A DNA stretch of 23,757 nt. Source: CAZUMH01 sp964621645 (lineage in GTDB: Bacteria > Zhuqueibacterota > QNDG01 > JAGLOF01). The position numbers and the translations under genes were made by a program. The stretch spans positions 1 through 23,757 of the forward strand of contig CAZUMH010000048.1 in the NCBI GenBank assembly GCA_964621645.1, in the 5' to 3' direction. Shown here in pieces: positions 14,493-21,966 of this stretch (positions are counted from its first letter, which is position 1; each line of letters begins with the position of its first letter). The notes beneath the pieces are model-generated. The model was not told the origin of the DNA. It made no database searches and worked only from the letters and a program-made list of their open reading frames with translations.

Positions 14493-16070
14493 TTACTTTC
14501 TTACCCGTTTGAAATTCAGGTCCTGAAAATCAAAACTGAAATCGATAGCCGGGGAGATCCCTTTCATGATGAAGCCCACGGCTCTCCCTTCTTCATTCAG
14601 CGTGAACATGGCAAAGGCATCGGCTTCCAGGTCTCTGCGGATCCATCTGACGACAAAGGTATTGGCCTTGTAAAAATACATATGCCCCTGGAGTTTGGGT
14701 GAGCGGATGGCCCGGAAATAGAGGCCGCCATCTCCCTTGGCAATCTTCACTGTACCGAACCAAGGATCTTCATAGGTCCCCGCGAAGTCTTCCATATCTA
14801 TTTTCCGGTTCTTTACCTTATCAACCGTCTGCCACACGGCGGTGACAACGGAGTCGGCCTTCCCGTACCGCTGCTGCATGCGTCCGGCCATATCCCCGAT
14901 CCAGTCAAATCGATCCAGCCCCAGATAACTGTCCACAATGGTCTGAGTGACCGCCTGAAACAGATAGGATCCGCCGATCCAGGTATTGGTGAGCACCACG
15001 ATACCGAGATTCAGATCCGGTATCAGCTGGGTCTTGGAGAGCATACCCGCCAGGCCGCCGGTATGGGAGACACTCATTACGCCATTCATATCCGAGAGCC
15101 GCCAGCCCAGACCGTAGCCCGCAAAGTGAGAATTATAGCGGGGATTGGGATCGGTTCCGAGCACGGTATGGATGCGCCACATGTATCGATGGTTTTTCTC
15201 GTTGAACAGCTGATTCTCCAGGTTTTCACCGTATTTGCCGTGATTAAGCTGCAGCAGCATCCAGCGGCACAGGTCATCAGCATTGGAGATGATGGCTCCC
15301 ATGGCTCCGTTGATTCTGTCGGGATCAAAGGTGTCGTGCTGAGTGGTAATAAGCGCGCCGTTTTCCGTATAGTGGGGTGTGGCCAGGTTTGTTTTATTGA
15401 TCATCAGCGCATAACTGGTATAGGAGTGATCCATGCCGATCTTGTCCAGAATCTCCTCCTGCACGAAATCCTCCCAGCGCCTGCCGCTCACCCGCTTGAT
15501 AATCTCTCCGGCCACCATGTAAAGCAGATTGTCGTAATCATATTTGGTGCGGAAATCGGAGACCGGCTTGAAGTACTGGAAAAGCCGGACAATATCATCC
15601 ATGGTAAAATCCGCGCCGTCCGGCCAGATGGTCAGATCTCCGGCACCCAGTCCCAGACCGCTTCTGTGGGTGAGCAGGTCCACAATGGTAAAATGGGCCG
15701 TGACCCAGGGATCATACATCCTGAATTCCGGGATGTAGTCCACCACCTTGTCCGTCCATTCGATCTTTCCCTCCTCCTCCAGGATGGCCAGGGCAGCGGT
15801 TGTAAAGGCCTTGGTGTTGGAAGCGATATCGAAATTTGTATCCTTGTTGACAAGCTCCGGTGACTTAACAGACTGAACACCGTATCCCTTGCAGTGAATG
15901 ATTTTTCCGTCTTTGACGATGCCCACCGCCACACCGGCTACATTGAAGGTCTTCATAGCCTGGTACACCACCTTGTCCACGTCCTGTGAGGACATCTGGG
16001 CTAATGCGGTGGATGTGATAAGCAGAATAAGGAGCAGGACTGCTGCCAGTCGGATAGCTGAATTCTTCAC
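14493..16070 (-). CDS. Serine beta-lactamase / penicillin-binding-like hydrolase with DUF3471 domain
   Basis: A 525-residue exported protein: signal peptide (1-24, ending TALA), then a class C beta-lactamase-type domain (about 28-385) and a C-terminal DUF3471 lipocalin-like domain (about 425-522, starting FAGTYEDPWFG). Catalytic residues are all present: Ser84-N-T-Lys87 (SxxK), Tyr179-D-N181 (YxN) and His336-T-G-G (the KTG equivalent). 'LLTHRSGLG' (132-140) is typical of the family. Proteins with this layout are usually D-aminopeptidases, esterases or carboxypeptidase-like enzymes of the periplasm, not antibiotic-resistance lactamases. The gene is separate from its neighbours, with the repeat-rich spacer upstream, and the ATG at 16070 fits the signal peptide. 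Confidence 0.9.
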   Translation of the reverse strand: MKNSAIRLAAVLLLILLITSTALAQMSSQDVDKVVYQAMKTFNVAGVAVGIVKDGKIIHCKGYGVQSVKSPELVNKDTNFDIASNTKAFTTAALAILEEEGKIEWTDKVVDYIPEFRMYDPWVTAHFTIVDLLTHRSGLGLGAGDLTIWPDGADFTMDDIVRLFQYFKPVSDFRTKYDYDNLLYMVAGEIIKRVSGRRWEDFVQEEILDKIGMDHSYTSYALMINKTNLATPHYTENGALITTQHDTFDPDRINGAMGAIISNADDLCRWMLLQLNHGKYGENLENQLFNEKNHRYMWRIHTVLGTDPNPRYNSHFAGYGLGWRLSDMNGVMSVSHTGGLAGMLSKTQLIPDLNLGIVVLTNTWIGGSYLFQAVTQTIVDSYLGLDRFDWIGDMAGRMQQRYGKADSVVTAVWQTVDKVKNRKIDMEDFAGTYEDPWFGTVKIAKGDGGLYFRAIRSPKLQGHMYFYKANTFVVRWIRRDLEADAFAMFTLNEEGRAVGFIMKGISPAIDFSFDFQDLNFKRVRK

Positions 16071-16306
16071 GGCAGGCCTCCGGTAATTTATTTGATTAAT
16101 TTCGAGATGAAAAACAGCCCGTATACTGAGAACGGGTGATAGTCTTGGTACAGGAAGATAATGATTTTATTTTTAAATGACAATTTTTTTCAAAGGATTA
16201 TCCCTTTTCAGGTGTTTTCAGCCGCACCCTCCTTGATGATGAGGGAAGTGGATATTCAGATCGCTTTCATTACCGCCCGACAGTGGTGATTCTATCGGAA
16301 TGACAA

Positions 16307-16334
16307 CCCCCTGAATCCCCCTTGTCAGGGGGAC
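16307..16334 (+). repeat. C-rich repeat, copy 1 (hairpin-forming)
   Basis: CCCCCTGAATCCCCC (16307-16321) then TTGTCA and GGGGGAC. TCCCCC/GGGGGA form a 6-bp stem. It differs by one base (G for A) from copy 2 at 16476 over the first 15 bases. Confidence 0.75.
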
Positions 16335-16401
16335 GAAAACACCCGCCTGCATCTTCCCTCAGTGTATCTCCTCCCTTGAGAGCTTGTTCCGCACGTGATG
16401 C

Positions 16402-16418
16402 GGGAGGGGACTAGGGGG
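16402..16418 (-). repeat. C-rich repeat, inverted partial copy
   Basis: Read on the - strand this is CCCCCTAGTCCCCTCCC, a variant of the CCCCCTAAATCCCCC core. It is followed on the + strand by TGTTTTAGA, while copy 1 is followed by GAAAACACC. Together they bracket about 110 bases in inverted orientation, like the ends of a small miniature element. Confidence 0.55.
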
Positions 16419-16475
16419 TGTTTTAGATTGTCCCTGTAACAATCAGACAGGATATTTAATTCTGAAAACCAACAT

Positions 16476-16502
16476 CCCCCTAAATCCCCCTTCAAAGGGG
16501 GA
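16476..16502 (+). repeat. C-rich repeat, copy 2 (hairpin-forming)
   Basis: CCCCCTAAATCCCCC (16476-16490) then TTCAAA and GGGGGA, pairing TCCCCCTT with AAGGGGGA. This exact type of intergenic repeat is familiar from many unrelated bacterial genomes and is often present in many copies. Confidence 0.75.
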
Positions 16503-16543
16503 CTTTATCGTTTTCCCCTCAAGGGAAGGCGTCACAACCTCCC

Positions 16544-18643
16544 TCAATCCTGATTCTGGATCCAGATAAAATCGATGCCGATGTCCGGCGGCTGGGATTC
16601 GCTCTCCAGAAAACGGACCTCCAAGGTATGCGTCCCCGCTTTCAGCGCGCGCGCCTCCAGGGCAAAGTTCCGCAGCAGAGTCCGGTAGGGCCGTTGGAGA
16701 TTAATTGACTCCCGCTTGCCCGAGAGACGGATGTGCTTGCCATCCAGGGAAAAATCAACTTCGCCGCCCTTAGGATTCAGCACCAGAGCCAGGTAGATAC
16801 GCTTCTTCCCTTCACTCTCGATGGGGATCTGGAAACGTTTCACGGCCCCGGAATGTTTTGGGGACCAGACCAGATACCGTCCCCCCTGATACAGATTACC
16901 CGGCATAAGACGCGTGTCCCGCTTGCCCTGCATCAGTTCTTCGGCACCGTAAAAAACAGAATTGCGCCCTCCCAGCAGCGCCGCCGGTTCCCATCCTTCC
17001 GGCATCTTCAGAGGCCGCAGATCCTCGGGCGCGATGGGCAGATGATCATCGGTGAGACCGGGGCGGGCATAGTGGTAGGCGATACGGGCATAGGACATGC
17101 CCGGACTGCGCTGATGAGTGTAAAGTTCCAGATAGAAACGGATGTTCTTCTGGAAAGGGATTGGGTCAAGAATGTGCCAGCGGTAGTTGGTGACAAATCC
17201 CCTGTTGCCGGTGCCGTCGTTGCGGGGCTGTCCGCAGTAAGGGAAGGAAAAAATGTCCGGAGCGGACCAGGAATAGTTATAATAGTCTTCCGAGCCGGTG
17301 CCGAAGAGACTGGGGAAGCTGCCGTCATCCACAAACACTTTCTCATCACCCTCGCCCCACCAGTTGCCCCAGGGTGCCGGCGGTTCGGCTGTATTCATCA
17401 CATAAGAGACCGTTCCTACATAGACGCCCCGGCCCACACCCACCAGAAAGGGTAGATCCCGCACCGCTCCGGGATCGCCGATCAGTTCATGGTCGGCCCG
17501 CCAGCGGGCCCGGAAATGCAGGCTCGCATCATCCCAGGTCCAGGCCATGGGCAAGGCCGCTCCGGTCACCGATATCTCGGACATGGAGCGGTTCTCCAGC
17601 TCTATCCTAAGATTGGAGGCATAGGGCATGACATAGCGGCAGATCATGGTACTGTCGGGACGCACCGTGAAGGGCAGGGACTGGTAGGGATTCACTCCCG
17701 GAGCCGCGCCGAAGAAATCACCCACCGGGGACTGGACCTGCCCCCAGTAGGCGTCGTCGCACTTGATGTTCAGCACCGTCTGACGCAGGGCCGGATCCAT
17801 ATTCGCTGATGTGAGCTTGAGGACGAGCCGCTCCAGGGCGCCGGGCCCCTCCATCAGAACCAGTTCCTTTTTCTGTCCGGGAGCGAGCCGGGCCTCAAAG
17901 GTCTTCTCTTTCTCTTTGGAAAGCACCGGAAGGCTGTTATCCGGATCCGCCAGGGCCAGAGTGACCCGGTCGATAGTGTCCTTAAAGCGGATCAGATCGT
18001 CCGGACTGAAGGAGACCACTTCAGTTCCCTTGTCATAGAGCCGAAATTGGATGTGATAAAAATGGATCTCTTTGATATTGCCGATCCAGACGATGCGAAA
18101 ATGCTTTTTAAAAGGGATAGGCGCGTAGGAGGCGTCCCGCTGGTACACGATGCGCCGGAAGCGATCCCGGTCGATCTCTTTGATCTGGGAATAGATATCC
18201 ATGGGCCGTCGGAACCAGGGATCGGCATCTCCTTCGTAGAAAGGCGTCTCCATGTCATCCAGAAAGACCCGCACCGTGCCCGAGATGGAGGCGGTCCAGA
18301 GGCGCACCAGGGCACCCGGCCCGGCCACATCGGCCATGAGGTACTCCCCCATGCCCTCGGCATTGGGCTGGACCAGCACATTCTCGAAATTGGGCACCGG
18401 CTCCCCCCCGAATCCGTCGGAGTTGTCGAACCAGTGAGGGCCTCCGGCGTATTTACTGCGGTGGTCATAGGAGGAAAACTGCATCATGCGAAAGGCCGGA
18501 TCCGGAAAGCGGGCCAGCCCTGCCAGATCGATCATCGCTTCATAGAGCGAGCCCGTAGTCACGGGACCCCGCCGCTGCGCCGCGGCAGGCAGGGATAGGA
18601 CGGCGGCCAGCAGGATTGCCACGTGAAGTAGGTATTTTTTCAT
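16544..18643 (-). CDS. GH172-family (DUF2961) glycoside hydrolase, exported
   Basis: A 699-residue protein from the ATG at 18643 (AAAAGGAGAA upstream; the longer frame to 18880 overlaps the preceding gene and hides the signal peptide). Signal peptide 1-22 (ending PAAA). The central DUF2961 double jelly-roll shows NWWGEGDEKVFVDD (Glu431, Glu434) and PSLFGTGSEDYYNYSW (Glu452). These carry the acidic residues shown to be catalytic in GH172 alpha-fructofuranosidase/difructose-anhydride synthase and D-arabinofuranosidases. N-terminal SSYDHRSKYAGG...FDNSDGFG is also typical. A beta-rich module (about 560-699) follows. The likely substrate is a fructan or arabinofuranose-containing glycan. It lies 32 bases after the CARDB/sorting-domain gene and may share its transcript. 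Confidence 0.88.
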   Translation of the reverse strand: MKKYLLHVAILLAAVLSLPAAAQRRGPVTTGSLYEAMIDLAGLARFPDPAFRMMQFSSYDHRSKYAGGPHWFDNSDGFGGEPVPNFENVLVQPNAEGMGEYLMADVAGPGALVRLWTASISGTVRVFLDDMETPFYEGDADPWFRRPMDIYSQIKEIDRDRFRRIVYQRDASYAPIPFKKHFRIVWIGNIKEIHFYHIQFRLYDKGTEVVSFSPDDLIRFKDTIDRVTLALADPDNSLPVLSKEKEKTFEARLAPGQKKELVLMEGPGALERLVLKLTSANMDPALRQTVLNIKCDDAYWGQVQSPVGDFFGAAPGVNPYQSLPFTVRPDSTMICRYVMPYASNLRIELENRSMSEISVTGAALPMAWTWDDASLHFRARWRADHELIGDPGAVRDLPFLVGVGRGVYVGTVSYVMNTAEPPAPWGNWWGEGDEKVFVDDGSFPSLFGTGSEDYYNYSWSAPDIFSFPYCGQPRNDGTGNRGFVTNYRWHILDPIPFQKNIRFYLELYTHQRSPGMSYARIAYHYARPGLTDDHLPIAPEDLRPLKMPEGWEPAALLGGRNSVFYGAEELMQGKRDTRLMPGNLYQGGRYLVWSPKHSGAVKRFQIPIESEGKKRIYLALVLNPKGGEVDFSLDGKHIRLSGKRESINLQRPYRTLLRNFALEARALKAGTHTLEVRFLESESQPPDIGIDFIWIQNQD

Positions 18644-18675
18644 TTTACATTTCTCCTTTTCCTTTTTTCCCTCTC

Positions 18676-19392
18676 CTATTTCTGCAACACCATCTTCTTT
18701 ATAAACACCCTGCCGCCTGACTGCAGCCGGTATAGATAGATCCCGCTGCCGCATTGCCCGCTCTCCCACCTGTAGGTATAACACCCTGGCTGCTGTCTGA
18801 CTGCCGTATGGTAAAGCAGCTGCCTTCTCCGCAAATCGTATATTTCCAGGGTGACGTCCGTCTCTTCGGCAATCTGCCATGAGATAATGGTGGTACTGTT
18901 GAAAGGATTGGGACCGTTCTGAAAAAGAAACCAGTCCCGCGGGCGACCAGTGTCTGCGTTTTTCACACCGGTTCCGGGGAGTACTATTTTAGTGACGGCA
19001 TCCACACCGGTATTATTCGATTCATTGGTTTCGGGAAGAGTATTGTCCTTGTCAGCATAAACGAGCATATAGTAACTCCCCGGTGGAGCGTAACTACTGA
19101 AGTCATATGATCCATTGAAGACAGAGAACACTCCGGAAGGAGCGATTGCAAGATTTGTTTGTTCTACCTCATCGGTGAGAAAGTCTATCCCTTCATCATA
19201 ATCCTGATCCAGGGAGAGGTAAGAGCTGAACTTTGCGGAACCTATGGCCCAGTCAGCACTCTGGTTGGATATAACATACGGCTGCGGGGGGGAAAGATCC
19301 GGGCAAATGGCGGAACGATCACCGTAAGCAGGGCGAATAAAGCTCCAGCTCTCAGAATACCAGCGGTAATAAGAAACAAGATAATAATCCAT
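18676..19392 (-). CDS. CARDB-type + type IX sorting-domain protein, N-terminus missing
   Basis: A 238-residue reading frame with a CARDB/APHP adhesion-type beta-sandwich (about 30-130: PDLSPPQPY, DQDYDEGID, PPGSYYMLVYADKDNTLPETNESNN) and a C-terminal type IX sorting domain (about 150-238: WFLFQNGPNPFNSTTI ending KKMVLQK). Such proteins always carry a signal peptide, but this one begins MDYYLVSYYR. The open frame upstream has no start before it runs into the neighbouring QueG-like gene. It is therefore probably the surviving 3' part of a larger secreted protein. No clear ribosome binding site precedes the ATG. If expressed, it would not reach the periplasm. GH172 follows 32 bases downstream. 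Confidence 0.7.
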   Translation of the reverse strand: MDYYLVSYYRWYSESWSFIRPAYGDRSAICPDLSPPQPYVISNQSADWAIGSAKFSSYLSLDQDYDEGIDFLTDEVEQTNLAIAPSGVFSVFNGSYDFSSYAPPGSYYMLVYADKDNTLPETNESNNTGVDAVTKIVLPGTGVKNADTGRPRDWFLFQNGPNPFNSTTIISWQIAEETDVTLEIYDLRRRQLLYHTAVRQQPGCYTYRWESGQCGSGIYLYRLQSGGRVFIKKMVLQK

Positions 19393-19448
19393 AGTGGTAA
19401 ATTCACATTCTGTACATGAAAGAGCACAGCATGATGAAGAAAATTTAT

Positions 19449-20192
19449 TTACAAATCCGGAGACAGTGTCGCTTCCCCCGCCGCAACGGGGCAGGCCAGC
19501 TCACATGCCCGGCAGAAGCTGGCAGCCATGCATCGCTCCTCTATTCCCATTGATGATCCGGGGACCTCAATGAACGTGCTGCGGTTGCGCTCCATCTCCC
19601 GGTGGCATGCTGCCACATCATAGGAACCGCCCCTGAACGCCTCTTCCGGACAGGCATCATGGCAGGGCGCCTGACAGCCGGCGCACGGATTATATTCAAG
19701 CCGCCGGGACGGCTGCACCTCCCGGTCAAGGAACAGGGCCCGCAGCCGCACCCGGGTGCCGAATTCGGGAGTGATGAGCAGATTGTTCTTTCCGATGACG
19801 CCGAGGCCGGCCAGGACGGCGGCATCCTTGAGAAAGATGCCTCCCCGTTCCACCGGATAGGGCAATGGACTGGCGGTAATCTCATACAGTTCCTGTACCC
19901 GCGCGGCGCATCTTCGGGAAATGCGCATGAGGATGCGGTTTCCCGGCGTTCGCCCGGGAACAGCCTCGCTCCACCAGTCCAGCTCCGGCTCGCCGGGATC
20001 ATGGACCAGGGCGAGGACCAGGACCGACACGGCATCTTCCGGCCACACGACGCACGTATACCCCTCATAGTAGGGAGACCGGTCGTAGATCTCATAGGAT
20101 GGAGACCGCTTCAGCGTTTCAACCGGGGCGATCCCCGCCAGGGAGGCGCCCAGCCGGACGGCTTCCCTGCATATGTCCTGATTAAGACTCAA
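19449..20192 (-). CDS. QueG-like protein with double 4Fe-4S domain
   Basis: A 247-residue soluble protein resembling epoxyqueuosine reductase-type proteins. The segment LAGLGVIGKNNLLITPEFG (128-145) is the characteristic QueG core. It is followed by two cysteine clusters: C170-x2-C173-x3-C177-x3-C181-P, then C196, C221 and C227-x2-C230-x3-C234-P, enough for two 4Fe-4S clusters. It is shorter than true QueG (about 350-380) and lacks the C-terminal HEAT-like part, so it is more likely a QueG-related reductase of unknown substrate, as found often in anaerobes and near corrinoid-dependent genes. No queuosine genes are nearby. It starts 61 bases after the caspase-like gene. Confidence 0.8.
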   Translation of the reverse strand: MSLNQDICREAVRLGASLAGIAPVETLKRSPSYEIYDRSPYYEGYTCVVWPEDAVSVLVLALVHDPGEPELDWWSEAVPGRTPGNRILMRISRRCAARVQELYEITASPLPYPVERGGIFLKDAAVLAGLGVIGKNNLLITPEFGTRVRLRALFLDREVQPSRRLEYNPCAGCQAPCHDACPEEAFRGGSYDVAACHREMERNRSTFIEVPGSSMGIEERCMAASFCRACELACPVAAGEATLSPDL

Positions 20193-20253
20193 AGAGTCCC
20201 CTACTGTAGACGCTTTTCGGCGGACCGTTTACAATACAACGTGCTTTTCGGAA

Positions 20254-21792
20254 TCAGAACCGCTTTCCCGTATGTTTGAAAAATCCGTTCGTGATCTGCA
20301 GGGTTTCCGTTGGCGGATCCTTCGAGGAATCCAGGCCGGGACCCCAGTAGCCGAGGGTTCCGGAAAACTTCCCGGAAACAAAATCATCCCTGCTGCGTGT
20401 GACCGTGATTGTTCCGGATACACCGTTTAACCCCTTCTCGACAAAATAGGCTTTGGCGCTGGACATTTTCACAATGCCGATGACGACGTCATCATCGGTC
20501 TGACAATTGTACGTGCCCGGTCCGAATGGAGGAAATGAAACCTCGAATGAACATGTTTTAGAATCATCCTGAATATCGACCCAGCCGGCAACGATGGTTG
20601 CTTCATCATTTATCACAGCCACGGAATACCCTCTGAGGTCCTCACCATCTTTGCACATCTTGGCCTCGGCTCTGACCATGACATCTCTGTCACCATAAAA
20701 GGATTTCAGCCGTGCGCCCTTCCATGGATCGGCACCGGTGCTGCAGAGGTCGTACGCCTCACCGGCCGTGCAGGTATCGGTCACCTCTTTGAAAAACCGT
20801 TTGTGGGTCTGCGAAGCGAAGGCAACGGAAACCGGGCTGTCCCAGCCGAAGTAGGCCTCGGCTCCGGCATCGATAAAACTATTGGCCATATCCGCATCGG
20901 CGCTGCTGCAACAGCACATATAGACAATGCTTTTCGTGGCATTACTTCCCATCCCCTCCAGGTTATCCAGATCCGCATACCTGGAAATAAACAATGGCAG
21001 CACCGACAGGTAGTGCCGGCCCTTATGAGCGATCACTACGATTTCCCTGGAATTACCAAGCGCCTTGTCCTTGTAATTGCTGATGATGGTATTTGCGATC
21101 GCAGACGACGTGTAGCTCTCTCCGCTCACCAGGCTCACGGTGAACTGTCCCGATCCCGGTGCCGTCGGCACCATGGCCCCGTGCCCGGACCAGAAAAGCA
21201 CTCCCGGACTCGATTCCAGCACATCGGCGATTTTCGGCACTGTTACCTGTTCATTTTTAATGACGTCGGTAACGGGTTCATCACTGCCGAAACAGGTGTT
21301 GATGCGGTCGACCACTTCCATCTCGCTGGCGTCCCCGAACTCACTGGCAAAGGGCAGCAGCGCGTATGATATGCCGGTTGCTTCACCCCCGCCGTATTCC
21401 GACGACGGTCTTGATAGAAACTTACCGCTCTCCGGCCGCGTGCCGAGATTCGGATTATAGATACACCCCAGGAGGCCGTTCTCATAGAACACATAGACGG
21501 ATGAATCCGGCGACATACCGGCTTCCGTGACATAGGACAGGGACTGCAGATACTGAATCGCGGCGGCAACCGCGGCGTTCCTGTCCTGAGTGTCCAGAAG
21601 TGTCAGATACAGACTGTCGGCTGATCCCAATGCCGTCACATACCTGGTCACGGTTTCCAGATCCGTATTCGTGGAATCACCGGATTCGCCGTCGGTGGGA
21701 GACTTGGAACAGAATAGCAGCAGACCGGCAAAGAGAAAAACCACCAAAAGGTACCGACTTACTTGATTTCTGAATATCCGAAAATTATGCAT
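20254..21792 (-). CDS. Putative caspase-fold (clan CD) peptidase-like lipoprotein
   Basis: A 512-residue protein with an N-terminal membrane segment and a possible lipobox (AGLLLFC, Cys28), so probably a lipoprotein, although Phe at -1 is unusual. The middle shows a His-Gly motif on a strand end (VLFWSGHGAMV, His204) and, about 90 residues later, a Cys motif (SIVYMCCCSSADADMANSFI, Cys293-295) followed by DAGAEAYFGWDSPV. This order (strand-H-G ... strand-C-x-S, then 'GA-x3-GW') is that of clan CD peptidases: caspase, gingipain and CHAT-like. The C-terminal 80 residues (about 425-505, GTITVTRSRDDFVSGKFSGTL, LQITNGFF) look like a beta domain common in Bacteroidetes-type lipoproteins. Assignment is by motif only. 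No neighbour points to a substrate. Confidence 0.6.
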   Translation of the reverse strand: MHNFRIFRNQVSRYLLVVFLFAGLLLFCSKSPTDGESGDSTNTDLETVTRYVTALGSADSLYLTLLDTQDRNAAVAAAIQYLQSLSYVTEAGMSPDSSVYVFYENGLLGCIYNPNLGTRPESGKFLSRPSSEYGGGEATGISYALLPFASEFGDASEMEVVDRINTCFGSDEPVTDVIKNEQVTVPKIADVLESSPGVLFWSGHGAMVPTAPGSGQFTVSLVSGESYTSSAIANTIISNYKDKALGNSREIVVIAHKGRHYLSVLPLFISRYADLDNLEGMGSNATKSIVYMCCCSSADADMANSFIDAGAEAYFGWDSPVSVAFASQTHKRFFKEVTDTCTAGEAYDLCSTGADPWKGARLKSFYGDRDVMVRAEAKMCKDGEDLRGYSVAVINDEATIVAGWVDIQDDSKTCSFEVSFPPFGPGTYNCQTDDDVVIGIVKMSSAKAYFVEKGLNGVSGTITVTRSRDDFVSGKFSGTLGYWGPGLDSSKDPPTETLQITNGFFKHTGKRF

Positions 21793-21864
21793 GAGATACC
21801 TCCTGCCTTATAATACCAGCTGCCTATACCCTGAGGGATTGCTCAGGTCAGCCGGATCTTCCCT

Positions 21865-21966
21865 CTACAGCTGAACCCGTGCCGTTTCCACTGCATCGGC
21901 GGCGATGGTGATTTCAGCGAACCGCCCGCCGGTTACCCAGTGGTCGGGCTTCGTCTCCAGTCTCCT
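21865..21966 (-). other. Open frame continuing past the aminotransferase stop (33 codons)
   Basis: Directly after the TAA (21967-21969) of the aminotransferase the same frame stays open for 33 codons (RRLETKPDHW then VTGGRFAEITIAADAVETAR, ending VQL) before a TAG at 21865-21867. The composition looks protein-like. It could be a stop-mutated tail of the aminotransferase or the last piece of a deleted gene. I have no family match. Confidence 0.3.

Larger units (their letters stand above)
16071..16543. other. 473-base spacer with C-rich repeats, no gene
   Basis: No coding region that I can support. It contains two direct copies and one inverted copy of a C-rich repeat (separate entries at 16307, 16402 and 16476). 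The part next to the beta-lactamase-like gene (16071-16200) is AT-rich and should hold its promoter, but no clear -35/-10 pair is visible. Confidence 0.6.

Noticed and set aside
15063..15863. 266-residue + strand frame opposite the beta-lactamase-like gene
   Set aside because: Antisense shadow of a gene with SxxK, YxN and HTG motifs.
18644..18880. N-terminal extension of the GH172 gene to 18880
   Set aside because: It would overlap the preceding gene's sorting domain by about 200 bases and hide a clear signal peptide and ribosome binding site at 18643.
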